Below are positions 44,100 to 54,064 of a DNA stretch of 64,000 bases, in pieces (the first letter of the stretch is position 1; every line of letters starts with the position of its first letter). Origin of the DNA: Nostoc piscinale CENA21 (GTDB lineage: Bacteria > Cyanobacteriota > Cyanobacteriia > Cyanobacteriales > Nostocaceae); NCBI RefSeq assembly GCF_001298445.1, contig NZ_CP012036.1:3749351-3813350 (forward strand). The letters are read 5' to 3'. Made by a program: the position numbers and the translations under genes. The notes under the pieces were generated by a model. The model had not been told where the DNA came from, made no database searches, and worked only from the letters and a program-made list of their open reading frames with translations.

Positions 44100-44981
44100 C
44101 TAGGCTTTTTGGCGAGTTGCCCAGCGAGCAATAATACTGGTGATTAAAACCATTAACACCAATATTAAAGATGCTGCCCAAGCTAAGGACTGCCAATTTT
44201 TAAACGGAGAAATGGCAAAGTTAAAAACCAAAACAGCTAAAGAAGCTGTAGGTTGAAACAAGCTATTTGGCCAGAAAGTAGAAAATAAAGCTGTGAATAT
44301 CAAAGGAGCAGTTTCACCAGCAGCTCTGGCGATCGCTAACGTTGATCCAGTTACAATAGCTGGTAATGCAGCAGGCAGTACAACCTGTGTAACAGTTTGA
44401 AAGTTAGTTGCACCTAAACCTACAGATGCTTGTCGTAAATCCTGCGATACTAACTGTAAAGCTTCATCAGTTGTTTTCACAATGATTGGCAACATCAAAA
44501 TTGCCAATGCAAATCCTCCGCCAATTGCCGAATATGAGCCTAAATTCAGCCTTACTAGTGTTAACACTACAATTCCATAAGCGAATACCCCAGCAATAAT
44601 CGAAGGTACTCCACTCAAGACGTTCGTAGCAAAACGTACCCACCTAGCTATTTTACCAGAACTAAACTCAGTTAGATAGATAGCAGCTATCACACCAAAA
44701 GGAATACTGATTAAAGCTGCAATTCCCACCATCAGCAAAGTTCCCACAATCGCATTCCCAAAACCACCACCTGGACGAAGGGGCGCAGGTGGCAATTCTG
44801 TAAATATGCTAAAGTTGAGACTACTAAATCCTCGAATTAAAACGTAAGAAAGAACTGCTACTAAAGGCACGAGTGCCAAAAATCCGCAGAGAATTGCCAC
44901 CCCAGTCATCACTGTATTAAACAGTGTCCGAGGAGACATAGAACTACGAGTTAAACTTCTTTCTTGATAATGAGAAGTCAT
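44100..44981 (-). CDS. pstA: phosphate ABC transporter permease PstA
   Basis: A 293-residue permease with six membrane segments. The binding-protein-dependent loop is LVSQDLRQASVGLGATNFQT (EAA-like) and the ABC fold carries LPAIVTGSTLAIARAAGETA. Other segments are TLLMVGIAALISIPFGVIAA and GVPSIIAGVFAYGIVVLTLV. It forms the membrane channel with PstC. Between pstC and pstB on the same strand, spaced by 9 and about 60 bases, so certainly one operon. Confidence 0.94.
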   Translation of the reverse strand: MTSHYQERSLTRSSMSPRTLFNTVMTGVAILCGFLALVPLVAVLSYVLIRGFSSLNFSIFTELPPAPLRPGGGFGNAIVGTLLMVGIAALISIPFGVIAAIYLTEFSSGKIARWVRFATNVLSGVPSIIAGVFAYGIVVLTLVRLNLGSYSAIGGGFALAILMLPIIVKTTDEALQLVSQDLRQASVGLGATNFQTVTQVVLPAALPAIVTGSTLAIARAAGETAPLIFTALFSTFWPNSLFQPTASLAVLVFNFAISPFKNWQSLAWAASLILVLMVLITSIIARWATRQKA

Positions 44982-44990
44982 AAAAAAAAT

Positions 44991-45944
44991 CTACACTCGC
45001 TTGACTCGAATAACGATAAACTCTGCCAAAATATTGACAATCAAAGTTAAGACAAATAAAACTAAAGCAGCATACATTAAAGCTGCAACCTGCAAACCAC
45101 TAGCTTCTGCAAACTGATTGGCTAACAAAGAAGAAATTGTATTGGCTGGTGCAAATAGCGATGCACTAATTTTGTTGGAGTTACCAATCAACATCGTCAC
45201 CGCCATCGTCTCTCCCATTGCCCGACCGAGTGCTAACATCACAGCACTGACAATTCCCGAAAAAGCCGCAGGGATCAAAACTTGAAAAATTGTTTCCCAG
45301 CGTGTTGCACCTAAACCGATTGATGCTTGGCGTAAACTGGGTGGTACAGAAATCAAAGCATCTCTAGAAATCGCCGTGATAATTGGCAAAGTCATAATTG
45401 CCAAGATGATCCCTGCTGGAAACATCCCTGGCCCTGTAGGAGAAGTACTAAACAGTGGTATCCAACCAAAGTAAGCATTCAACCATTTACCCACATTGTT
45501 TAAAATCGGGATTAAGACGAAAATTCCCCATACTCCATAAACAACGCTAGGAATTGCTGCCAGCAGTTCTACCAAGAACACCAGCACAACTTTAGCTTGG
45601 GAGGGCAGAAAATTTTCACTCAACAAAACCGCAGTCCCAACGCCAATGGGTACTGCAATTAGTAACCCAATCAAAGAACTAACTATAGTTCCATAAACTT
45701 GAGGTAATACCCCATACTCATCATTCACTGGGTTCCAAGTACTTTGTGCTAAAAAGCCAATACCAAATTTTTGAATAGCTGGCCAAGCACCAATGGCAAC
45801 CTGTATAGCAATCCATAATAAAGTTGCGGCAACTGCTAGGGCAAAAACCCTAGTCAGTAAAATAAAACCTCGGTCTAAAGACCTACCGAGTTCAGAACGC
45901 TCTTTAACTGCTGATGGCAAATTTTGAGAGTTTGTAGCCATGAA
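44991..45944 (-). CDS. pstC: phosphate ABC transporter permease PstC
   Basis: 317 residues from MATNSQNLPSAVKE (45944); the longer frame to 45986 is possible. Six membrane segments are visible (VFALAVAATLLWIAIQVAIG to LFVLTLIVNILAEFIVI). The EAA-type coupling loop is PPSLRQASIGLGATRWETIF and FSGIVSAVMLALGRAMGETM follows. It pairs with PstA. Confidence 0.93.
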   Translation of the reverse strand, partial: FMATNSQNLPSAVKERSELGRSLDRGFILLTRVFALAVAATLLWIAIQVAIGAWPAIQKFGIGFLAQSTWNPVNDEYGVLPQVYGTIVSSLIGLLIAVPIGVGTAVLLSENFLPSQAKVVLVFLVELLAAIPSVVYGVWGIFVLIPILNNVGKWLNAYFGWIPLFSTSPTGPGMFPAGIILAIMTLPIITAISRDALISVPPSLRQASIGLGATRWETIFQVLIPAAFSGIVSAVMLALGRAMGETMAVTMLIGNSNKISASLFAPANTISSLLANQFAEASGLQVAALMYAALVLFVLTLIVNILAEFIVIRVKRV

Positions 45945-46121
45945 TACTGACTTGATAGATGAAATCAGAGAAAAATGTGAGAGCAAACCAGCTGAGTAAA
46001 ATGACTTTGAAAACTTGAGGCATCAACAAGTCATTCTTAATAAAAAAGACTTTTGATTCTGGTATTAATCCAAGCAATTTTTAACGATCAATGCCTCACT
46101 AGTATTAGTGATTTTTGAACA

Positions 46122-47306
46122 CTATTTACTAGCACTATTACTGCTACCAGTAACGGCAATTTTGTAGTCTGGGCTAATTTGGTCAGCTGCGGTTGCTACT
46201 TTTTGTACAACGTTTTGTGGCAGAGGCACATAACCTAATTCTGGAGCTAATTTCTGACCTTCGGTTAAACCATACTCAATCATCGCTTCGACTGCTTTCG
46301 CTTTAGCAGGATCAGCATATTTCTTGTAAGCCAAAATCCAAGAGTAGGTAACGATAGGATAAGAATCTGCACCTTCTGGGTCAGTGATAAATGCACGCAA
46401 GTTTTCAGGTAGAGTGACTGATTCTAAAGTTTTTGCTGCTGATTCGTCTGTAGGTACAACAAATTTGCCACCTTTGTTTTCTAAAGCAGCATATTTGAGT
46501 TGATTTTGTTTTGCATAACCATACTCAACGTAACCAATAGAGCCTTGAGTTTGTTGAATTTGGGCAGTTACACCTTCATTACCTTTACCGCCAACGCCGA
46601 CTGGCCAGTTAACGGTTTTGCCATCACCAACTTTACTTTTCCATTCCGGACTGATGGTGCTGAGGTGTTGAGTAAATACGCCTGTAGTACCACTACCATC
46701 AGAGCGATGTACAACTGTAATTGCTTGCTCAGGCAATTTAGCGTCTGGGTTAGCTGCTTTAATCTTGGGGTCGTTCCAGTTTTTGATTTTGCCTAATAAG
46801 ATATCGGTGTAAACTGCCCGTGGTAATTTGAGTTCAGCCACATCTGGCAAGTTGTAAGCGAGAACAATGCTCCCAGCTGTCATTGGTAACAAAATTACGC
46901 CTTTATCTTGAGGCACTTTCTTAATTTCGTCATCTTTCATTGCCACATCACTGGCACCAAAGTCAACAGTACCTTTGATAAATTGCTCAACCCCAGCACC
47001 GCTACCTACAGACTGATAGTTAACTTGTAAGTTGGGGTATTTTTTGTTTAACTCAGTGAACCAACTTGTATACAGTGGAGCTGGGAAAGAAGCTCCTGCA
47101 CCTGTTAATGCAACGTTACCACCAAGATCCAATTTAGCTGGGCTGGAAGCTGTAGCATCTTGAGCAGTGCCAGTGGGTGCATCCTTGGTAGCAGAACTGT
47201 CAGAGCCTTGCTGTCCGCCACAAGCAGCTAGACTTAATGTCAGTAATAACACTGCTGTTGAAGAGGCTAATCGGTTATTTTTTATTGCATTGAGTCGTGA
47301 GCGCAT
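46122..47306 (-). CDS. pstS: phosphate-binding lipoprotein
   Basis: A 394-residue periplasmic phosphate receptor. The lipoprotein signal is ASSTAVLLLTLSLAAC with Cys 29, followed by a Ser/Thr/Ala-rich linker. Pi-binding elements include LTGAGASFPAPLYTSWF, YQSVGSGAGVEQFIKGTVD and HRSDGSGTTGVFTQHLS. The N-terminal start MRSRLNAIKN follows the Pho box. It catches Pi for PstCAB and is expected to be induced by phosphate starvation. Confidence 0.94.
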   Translation of the reverse strand: MRSRLNAIKNNRLASSTAVLLLTLSLAACGGQQGSDSSATKDAPTGTAQDATASSPAKLDLGGNVALTGAGASFPAPLYTSWFTELNKKYPNLQVNYQSVGSGAGVEQFIKGTVDFGASDVAMKDDEIKKVPQDKGVILLPMTAGSIVLAYNLPDVAELKLPRAVYTDILLGKIKNWNDPKIKAANPDAKLPEQAITVVHRSDGSGTTGVFTQHLSTISPEWKSKVGDGKTVNWPVGVGGKGNEGVTAQIQQTQGSIGYVEYGYAKQNQLKYAALENKGGKFVVPTDESAAKTLESVTLPENLRAFITDPEGADSYPIVTYSWILAYKKYADPAKAKAVEAMIEYGLTEGQKLAPELGYVPLPQNVVQKVATAADQISPDYKIAVTGSSNSASK

Positions 47307-47371
47307 CGGTGTTAATTTTCAGTAACTTTCCAGGTTAGCGCCTCTACGATAATCCTAAAAGAGAGATGTAT

Positions 47372-47390
47372 AGGTAAACGGAAGGTTAAG
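47372..47390 (-). promoter_or_regulatory. Pho box upstream of pstS
   Basis: Read on the minus strand: CTTAACCT-TCC-GTTTACCT, two 8-base direct units with 3-base spacing. They match the cyanobacterial PhoB/SphR consensus (Py-TTAA-PyPy-T/A), 66-84 bases before the pstS start. This predicts phosphate-starvation control of the operon. Confidence 0.72.
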
Positions 47391-47514
47391 AGCAAGAAAA
47401 AAAGTGTATTATTTTAACTAAATTTTACAATTCTCTCACTTTGTGAATTGATAAAATTTATACTTTACCTTGTTTTAAATTACAGATGAGCCTGAGTAGA
47501 GCTAATACAGATTT

Positions 47515-48702
47515 ATGGACAACGCTTTGATAGTAGAAAGCGTTATACCGCTTATATTGCTACTTATTCAACTACCAGCAACGGCAATTTTGCTGTCGCG
47601 TCTCTTGAAGGGGCCGGGAAGATTACCGCCAATTCAACCCCAACAGCCCACACCAGAAATTTTTGGTAATGTCAGCGTTGTTATTCCTACATTAAACGAA
47701 GCTGGCCGCATCAGCCCTTTATTATCTGGTTTGAGTCAGCAAAGTTATGAAGTGCGAGAGATTATTGTTGTAGACAGTAATTCCCAAGATGGAACTCCTG
47801 ATTTAGTCAAAGCCGCACAGCAGAGAGATCCCCGCTTTCGCGTAATGACAGATGATCCCTTACCTGCTAATTGGGTGGGTCGTCCTTGGGCTTTACATAA
47901 CGGCTTTTTGCATAGTTCTGAGGATAGTGAGTGGTTTTTGGGGATGGATGCGGATACTCAACCACATCCAGGTTTAGTGGCGGGGTTAGTCAAAATCGCA
48001 GTCACCCAAGGCTATGATTTGGTGTCTTTATCACCCCAATTCATCCTTCAGTATCCTGGCGAGTGTTTATTACAACCAGCTTTATTGATGACATTGCTGT
48101 ATCGCTTCGACCCAGCAGGAATTAGAACTGAACAACCAGAAAGGGTAATGGCTAATGGACAATGCTTTTTATGCCGTCGTTCGGTGTTAGCGGCTGTGGG
48201 TGGTTATAGCAGTGCTAGTAGTTCTTTTTGTGATGATGTTACTTTAGCACGGTATATTGCAGCACAAGGATATAAAGTAGGCTTTTTAGATGGTGCAAAG
48301 GTGCTGAAGGTGCGGATGTATGAGGGGGCGCTGGAAACTTGGAAGGAATGGGGACGCAGCCTTGATTTGAAAGACGCATCAAATTCTGGGCAAATTTGGG
48401 GAGATTTATGGCTACTTTCAGCAGTCCAGGGTCTGCCCTTGCTAATTATACTGACTTACTTGATTGTTATGCCCACGGCTGTCTCGCTGCCGCAGATTTT
48501 ATTGCTGGGGTTGAATGGATTTCTGTTGTTGATACGCTTTGCTATGTTACTGGCGATCGCACCTTCTTATGATCGTACAACCGCTAAAGGTGGCTGGCTA
48601 TTCTGGCTATCTCCTTTAGCTGATCCCATTGCCGTCTTACGCATCTTCTTATCTGCATCCCGCACGCCTAAAGAATGGCGAGGGAGAAAGTATGGTGATT
48701 AG
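47515..48702 (+). CDS. family 2 glycosyltransferase (CruG/HpnB-like), membrane-associated
   Basis: A 395-residue GT-A protein. N-terminal membrane segment IPLILLLIQLPATAILLSRL, then the nucleotide-sugar site SVVIPTLNEAGRISPLLSGL and VVDSNSQDGTPDLVKAAQQ. The Mn-binding motif is FLGMDADTQPHPG, followed by the acceptor part AVGGYSSASSSFCDDVTLAR and VLKVRMYEGALETWKEW. The C-terminus carries two or three hydrophobic segments. The family includes the 2'-O-glycosyltransferase CruG for myxoxanthophyll and the hopanoid-associated HpnB; I think the CruG type is more likely here because of the strong likeness over the whole length to cyanobacterial sequences from memory. Not certain. Confidence 0.8.
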   Translation: MDNALIVESVIPLILLLIQLPATAILLSRLLKGPGRLPPIQPQQPTPEIFGNVSVVIPTLNEAGRISPLLSGLSQQSYEVREIIVVDSNSQDGTPDLVKAAQQRDPRFRVMTDDPLPANWVGRPWALHNGFLHSSEDSEWFLGMDADTQPHPGLVAGLVKIAVTQGYDLVSLSPQFILQYPGECLLQPALLMTLLYRFDPAGIRTEQPERVMANGQCFLCRRSVLAAVGGYSSASSSFCDDVTLARYIAAQGYKVGFLDGAKVLKVRMYEGALETWKEWGRSLDLKDASNSGQIWGDLWLLSAVQGLPLLIILTYLIVMPTAVSLPQILLLGLNGFLLLIRFAMLLAIAPSYDRTTAKGGWLFWLSPLADPIAVLRIFLSASRTPKEWRGRKYGD

Positions 48703-48714
48703 GGAGTGCTGAGT

Positions 48715-48880
48715 GCTGAGTTGGATTAGACAAAGTAGACAAGGTTGAGGGGGTAGACAAGGTTGAGTAGAGTGCTGAGTGCTGAGTGGGGGTAGACAAG
48801 CTAGAAACATTACTCCCTTGTCCCCCTTATCATCCTTATCTCCCTTGTCCCCCTAGCCCCCTGCACCCCTGCACCCTTGC
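48715..48880. repeat. heptamer repeat between glycosyltransferase and RNase H genes
   Basis: GAGTGCTGAGTGCTGAGTTG, ACAAAGTAGACAAGGTTGAG and, further right, CCCTTGTCCCCCTTATCATC units. An ORF within it (48836-49021) is a shadow. Typical of Nostocales spacers. Confidence 0.65.
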
Positions 48881-48881
48881 C

Positions 48882-49790
48882 TTATTCCTCCTCACCTCCC
48901 ACGCGATCGCCACGTTCAAGTTCCCAAAGAATTTGATTACCTTCTCGGCGGACTCTTGATACAATCCAGTTCCGCCAGCGCCATTGATCTCCTCGACTAG
49001 TGACGGCGCTGGCGTGGACATCCATTAAGTCTGCTAATTCAGAACTAGTAATTAGATAGCCTTTTTCAGCAATTTCATCAGCGATGCGGAGAGTTTCAAC
49101 TAAGTTGCGGAGTTGTTCGACCCTGATTCCAGGCGTTGTTGTGTCAATTGCGGCCGCATTCTGTGCGGTGGATGGTTCCATAGCTGTTATTTCTGATGCA
49201 GATGTAATGGGTTCCGATTTTTCTTTGTTAATTATTGTCGAGTTTGCCTTATCTTGAGAAACTTCCGCTACATTTAGTTCATGAGAAATAGGTAAAGTTT
49301 TGTAAGCATTGGTAGAAGATAATTCTTTGAGTGCAGGGACTTTACCAGCAGCAAAACTCCGGGCGATCGCATCACAGCGTTCGTTACCGACGTTACCAGC
49401 ATGACCACGAACATGCTGCCAAGTAATTTGACGGGTATTTAATTCATCTAAAATTTCCAACAGGTCTTGATTTTGTACGGGATTACCATCGGCTTTTTTC
49501 CAACCTTTTCTTTTCCAGTTTTTCACCCATTTGGTAACACAGTTGATGAGATATTCGCTATCGGTATAAAGGGTGATGGGTTGGGATTGCTTTGAGGTAT
49601 GGAAATATTTTAAGGCGGCGATCGCAGCTTGCATCTCCATTTTATTATTTGTTGTATGGGAGGCTGCATCACCCATTTCATGAACTGAGCCATCGTTGAA
49701 ATAAACTACAACACCCCAACCTCCAGGGCCAGGATTCCCAGTACAAGCGCCATCAGTATATATACTTTGAATTATGCTTTGGCTAGACAT
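48882..49790 (-). CDS. rnhA: ribonuclease HI with C-terminal extension
   Basis: A 302-residue enzyme. The first 150 residues hold the catalytic DEDD set: IYTDGACTGNPGPGGWGVVV (Asp), NNKMEMQAAIAAL (Glu), LYTDSEYLINCV (Asp) and NERCDAIARSFAAG (Asp). It removes RNA from RNA-DNA hybrids. The remaining about 140 residues comprise a low-complexity linker (NKEKSEPITSASEITAMEPS) and a winged-helix-like domain (LRIADEIAEKGYLITSSELA, DLMDVHASAVTSRGDQWRWR) typical of cyanobacteria, possibly for nucleic acid binding. Family enzymes usually stop at 155 residues. Confidence 0.93.
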   Translation of the reverse strand: MSSQSIIQSIYTDGACTGNPGPGGWGVVVYFNDGSVHEMGDAASHTTNNKMEMQAAIAALKYFHTSKQSQPITLYTDSEYLINCVTKWVKNWKRKGWKKADGNPVQNQDLLEILDELNTRQITWQHVRGHAGNVGNERCDAIARSFAAGKVPALKELSSTNAYKTLPISHELNVAEVSQDKANSTIINKEKSEPITSASEITAMEPSTAQNAAAIDTTTPGIRVEQLRNLVETLRIADEIAEKGYLITSSELADLMDVHASAVTSRGDQWRWRNWIVSRVRREGNQILWELERGDRVGGEEE

Positions 49791-49909
49791 GATAAAGATA
49801 TTGAAACCGCATGGTTACGTAGAGGTGACAAAAATTTAGCGGCAAAAGATGGGTAGCAATATATATGTTACTGACGGAAAAAGCAAGTATTTGTTTGAAG
49901 GGGCTGGGG

Positions 49910-50010
49910 GAGATAAGGGGGACAAGGTGGACAAGGGAGACAAGGAAGCAATCTTTCTACCTTTTTTACCCCCTCTACCTTGTCTACCCCCACTCAGCAC
50001 TCAGCACTAC
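49910..50010. repeat. heptamer repeat upstream of RNase H
   Basis: GGAGATAAGGGGGACAAGGT, GGACAAGGGAGACAAGGAAG and TACCTTGTCTACCCCCACTC units. Confidence 0.6.
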
Positions 50011-51558
50011 TGACTTTCTTCATCTTGATCAAGGGCTTCTACTTTGTCTTGTAAAGGTTTGACAACTCTGGCGATCGCTTCTTGAATAAAAGCTTTAATA
50101 AACTCATCGCGGCGGTTAATTTGAAACTGTCGCTGCACTACCTCGGTCATTCCGCCGTCGCCCCAATCTTGATCATGGCGAAAATACTCAATAAAACTTT
50201 TGCCGGCAATCCGCGTTAAATATGCGGCTGTTACGCCTTGAATGGCTCGGCCAATAATAAATGTGGCAACATTCAGTTGCAAAGCTGTCGAGACTAATTG
50301 AATCGCGCCTTTAACTATCCCTAAACTGGCAATAGTTTTTGCTAAAGATAAAGCTAACTCCCGCCCGCGTTCCATGTTCAACTCACAGCCGTAGACTCTG
50401 CCAATTTCTACAACCATTTGGGCGTTGACGGCGGCTGTCGCCAATAAATCTACAACTGGTAAGGGTGTGACGGAAACGACACCAGCTCCAATCCATTGAA
50501 ATCGCTCAACAATTTTATCGGCCTGACGACGACGCTGGGCATCAATGAGTTTACGTGCTTCTTCGCCCAGGCGTAAAGATTGCAGCAAAATGTTATCCGC
50601 CACTAAATCCTCGCCCTCAGCTCGCAGTACAGCAGCCATCCGCCGTAGCAGTGGGACAATATCTGGTTCTGGTTGATAAAGTTCTCCTGTTTCTAATTCT
50701 GCCGATTGGGGGTTAGCCGCGATCGCCACCACATCGTGAGCGGAAATAAAGCCCCGGACTCGTTCGCGTAACCGTGCCAAAATCACTTCTTGATTTTCAT
50801 CTGTGTAAAGGTCGGTTTTATTCAGAATTAACAGCGATCGCTTGCCAATTTCTGCTAAACCCCGCAATGGTTCATATTCTGAGCGACGCAGGTCATTATC
50901 TACCACAAACAACAATAAATCTGCGGCTGTTGCCAATTCTCTCGCTAACTGTTCCCTCTCTGTACCGGCGACTCCTGCTTCTAAAATTCCTGGTGTGTCG
51001 GTAATTAAAATTTTGCGTTCTAATCCCTTTAACCGCAGACAATAAGTTTCGCCGACTGTGGTAGTCCCCATTGGTGCATTGACTTCACCTACCATTCGCC
51101 CCATAATCGCATTCACCAGGGAAGTTTTACCTGCACTCCCCGTACCGAACACCACAACTTGAATTTCACCCCGTGCTAAATTAGCTTCAATTTCCCGCGA
51201 TCGGCTTAATAAAGCTTGTCGGGCGACTTCATCTTGTATTTGCGACACTTGTTGGCGCACAGCTTGGAGTGTGGAGGAAGCCGCATCAGATTTTGCCGCC
51301 GGGATTTGGGCTGGTGTCACCCGCCTACGTTTTTGGCGAGAACTTTTTTTCTCCAGCCTGAAGCACCAAAACGTAATACACAAACGCCGCCACTAATCCA
51401 CCAATCAAGACAACCAGCAGCAACAGCAACAAATTTCCGAGTAATGGTGAATAAGACAATTGCCAATAAAGGCGCGATAGGGAATCTATCAGCCATAGGC
51501 TCATTGCCAAAATGACAATTAGACCAACAATTAGCGTTACTATGCGCGATAAAGGCAT
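50007..51558 (-). pseudogene. membrane-anchored Era-like GTPase (DUF697), split by an A-run frameshift
   Basis: The 5' ORF (51325-51558) is MPLSRIVTLIVGLIVILAMS with three hydrophobic segments and ends LQAGEKK. The main ORF (50007-51383) continues SSRQKRRRVTPAQIPAAKSD. The junction is a T7 run on the plus strand (51344-51350); with six the two join at GEKKSSRQKRRR into a 516-residue protein. GTPase motifs: VFGTGSAGKTSLVNAIMGRM (G1), ILITDTPGILEAG (G3) and LLILNKTDLYTDEN (G4). The C-terminal half is DUF697-like (VVSVTPLPVVDLLATAAVNA). Such cyanobacterial membrane GTPases resemble YcjF/Era proteins; their role is unknown, perhaps in membrane or ribosome-linked quality control. Confidence 0.82.
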
Positions 51559-51604
51559 GGGTAGCGGTAGTTAGTATTCAAGAGGCACTTTTTTAATAGT
51601 AGAA

Positions 51605-51815
51605 CTGATGACGTGGGGAGTGGGGAGTTGGGAGTGGGGAGTTGGGAGTTGGGAGTTGGGAGTGGGGGTAGACAAGGTAGAGAGGGTAGACAAAGTAGAA
51701 AGAGAAAGATTGCTTCCTTGCCTCCCTTGTCCACCTTGTCCCCCTTGTCCCCTTGTCCCTCTTGTCCCCCTTGCCCCCTCGCACCCTCGCCCCCCTGCAC
51801 CCTGCCCCTTACCCT
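51605..51815. repeat. long block of tandem heptamers
   Basis: GGGGAGTGGGGAGTTGGGAG repeats several times from 51615 to 51668, then GTAGACAAGGTAGAGAGGGT, then CCTTGTCCCCCTTGTCCCCT-type units to about 51815. This is the cleanest short tandem repeat array in the window; the many small frames through it are spurious. Confidence 0.85.
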
Positions 51816-51819
51816 CTAC

Positions 51820-53922
51820 CTACGGAAATCCCTGGATATGACGCATCACCTCGGCTACTGACCAAGCTTGGGCGATCGCACCTCTGGGGGTGTGTGGTGG
51901 GTCGCCATCAAAAATTTCGGAAATGGAACCAAGGCAAGCATCAGCAAGAAAATGGTCGATGAGGGGTTGCCAATTAAAGGGTATTGGTTGTTTGGGATAA
52001 AAACGCTGCCAAGCACGAATAAACGGCCCAATTAACCAACTCCAAACTGTACCTTGATGGTAAGCGCGATCGCGCTCATGAGTCATACCTGTGTACTTAC
52101 CCACATATTCGGGATCAATCGCATCCAGGCTACGCAGTCCATAGGGAGTTAGCAAGCGATAAGTTGCTAAGTCAAGTATCTGACGGCCTTGTTGTTGGGA
52201 AAATCCACAATGGTGTAAAGATAATGCAATCACCGCATTGGGGCGAATTTGAGAGTTACGGCGATCGTCTGGTTCAATGGTGTCGTACAAGTAACCCAAC
52301 ATCGGATTCCAGAATTTTTGGAGGGAAACTTTTACCTGTTGTGCTTGCTGTGTATAACGTTGCGCTTGCTTGGCTAAACGTGGTGCATCCTCTGTACGCA
52401 TTTGGCTTAAGCGTTGCGCCCATTGGCTCATCCAACACAAAGCCGAATACCACAAGGCATTAATTTCTACTGGCTTACCATAACGAGGCGTTATCGGTTG
52501 ACCGTTAACTAGTGCATCCATCCAAGTTAAAGCTACACCGCGAGCATACCAACCCACTAATCCATCAGTGGCATCAACTTGGATGTTATAACGTGTACCA
52601 CCCACAAAGGCTTTGTGAATTTGCTGCACTATCGGGAATTGGTCTGCTAAAAATTCCCAGTCTTGGGTAGCTTCTAAATACAGCCCTAATGTTTCAATCC
52701 ACCACAGCGCCGCATCAATACTGTTGTAAGATGGCTCACCATCAACATCAGGAAAGGCATTGGGAATTAAACCGTGGCGACAGTAAAGCCCAAAGGTGTG
52801 TAATACTCCTTTGGCTAATTCGTAGCGTTGCGGCACTAATGCCAGACCGGGTAAGGCAATTAACGCATCACGCCCCCTGTCGTTAAACCAGTGATAACCA
52901 GCAATAATGGTTGGGCCAGCCACGGCAGCCCGATACACAATAAACTGATCACTGGCTTTGAGTAGTTGTTGCCAAATCAGCGATTGGGTGTTCAGCAGTG
53001 GACAGGAAGCAGGGGGTAGATGGTTTTCCTGGGCTGATAGTGCTTGACTGGTTAATAAGCCTGTTGTTGATTTCCAATCTCGATTTTTGGTTTGAATGTA
53101 GCCAAAAATCTGGCTGAGTCTTTCTTGTTCTGCTTCGACTGCTTCTGCAAAGCTTTCTGGTAGTAGTGGGCTTTGTTGTGGATCAGGAAAACCCAACCTT
53201 GCTTCTAAAGTGATGCTATCTCCTGGTTGGAGAGTGACGATTAAATAGCCAGGACTATACAGGTCTTCATAATTTCCTAATCCCCGGCGTGTTTCTTCTG
53301 GTAAGACGTAATTCCAATACCAAAATGCGTCTGCTTGATATTTACCCTGTGTCCAACGTAAATACCAAGGTTTACCAAAGTGTCCAGATGCGATCGCTTG
53401 TAGGCAAACTTGTTGTTGTCCTAGCAATTGGGAAAATTGTAACCCGGCTGCAGTTTGTTGACGATGAAAGTCGCGATCGCAAATCAACAACCTCAGTTTT
53501 AAAATCGCTGTCTCTATGCCGTCATAACGATAGTGAATCAAGATTCTATGGGAGTGGGAGTTAACTTCCTTACATCCTTCACCACAATAGTATGGCATTA
53601 GCAGTTGTCTACTTAACTGCCAGTGTTCGTCACCCCAAATCCATTTGGGTACGGGGTTAATATCAAAAGAGCGGAGAAATTCGTAACCTGTGGGCTTAAT
53701 CTCACCACTGCCCCAGATATTTGTTCCGAGTGCCACAATTCCTTTTGATACTTCTAAACTCGCTTCCAAGTGCGACAACAGCAAGTCACGGCCAGATGGC
53801 GGATTTGTAGCAGCAAATAACCAACCGTGATAGGTGCGTGTGCGGACATCAGAAACTGTCCCACTAGCGAAACTGCCTAAGCCATTGGTGAGTAACCATT
53901 CTCTTGTATCTAAATTGGTCAT
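51820..53922 (-). CDS. glycogen debranching-like enzyme (amylo-alpha-1,6-glucosidase family)
   Basis: A 700-residue protein. The N-terminal part EWLLTNGLGSFASGTVSDVR, TRTYHGWLFAATNPPSGRDL is the GDE N domain typical of bacterial archaeal-type debranching enzymes. The C-terminal (alpha/alpha)6 barrel has FNDRGRDALIALPGLALVPQ, YNSIDAALWWIETLGLYLEA, and GVALTWMDALVNGQPITPRY with the catalytic Asp/Glu region. YHQGTVWSWLIGPFIRAWQ closes the fold. It is GH133-like, predicted to remove alpha-1,6 stubs from glycogen or to act on similar glucans. Length is at the upper side of normal. Confidence 0.9.
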   Translation of the reverse strand: MTNLDTREWLLTNGLGSFASGTVSDVRTRTYHGWLFAATNPPSGRDLLLSHLEASLEVSKGIVALGTNIWGSGEIKPTGYEFLRSFDINPVPKWIWGDEHWQLSRQLLMPYYCGEGCKEVNSHSHRILIHYRYDGIETAILKLRLLICDRDFHRQQTAAGLQFSQLLGQQQVCLQAIASGHFGKPWYLRWTQGKYQADAFWYWNYVLPEETRRGLGNYEDLYSPGYLIVTLQPGDSITLEARLGFPDPQQSPLLPESFAEAVEAEQERLSQIFGYIQTKNRDWKSTTGLLTSQALSAQENHLPPASCPLLNTQSLIWQQLLKASDQFIVYRAAVAGPTIIAGYHWFNDRGRDALIALPGLALVPQRYELAKGVLHTFGLYCRHGLIPNAFPDVDGEPSYNSIDAALWWIETLGLYLEATQDWEFLADQFPIVQQIHKAFVGGTRYNIQVDATDGLVGWYARGVALTWMDALVNGQPITPRYGKPVEINALWYSALCWMSQWAQRLSQMRTEDAPRLAKQAQRYTQQAQQVKVSLQKFWNPMLGYLYDTIEPDDRRNSQIRPNAVIALSLHHCGFSQQQGRQILDLATYRLLTPYGLRSLDAIDPEYVGKYTGMTHERDRAYHQGTVWSWLIGPFIRAWQRFYPKQPIPFNWQPLIDHFLADACLGSISEIFDGDPPHTPRGAIAQAWSVAEVMRHIQGFP

Positions 53923-54064
53923 TTGCTACTCAAAATCGTTATGACTATGATATAGTCGTAACAGATCGTAATTAAACTGTGAATCAGCGTGGATGGGTGA
54001 GTTTTAGCTGACCCGAATCCTAACGCTACTAAAACGAAATATAAGTTGAAGGAGAATAAGGTTA

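Noticed and set aside
51600..51800. CRISPR-like direct repeats
   Set aside because: Units are heptamers without unique spacers of constant length; no cas genes in the window.
51593..51861. Several overlapping frames in both strands
   Set aside because: They are translations of tandem heptamer repeats (Gly/Ser/Trp/Glu or Pro/Leu/Cys) with no domain.
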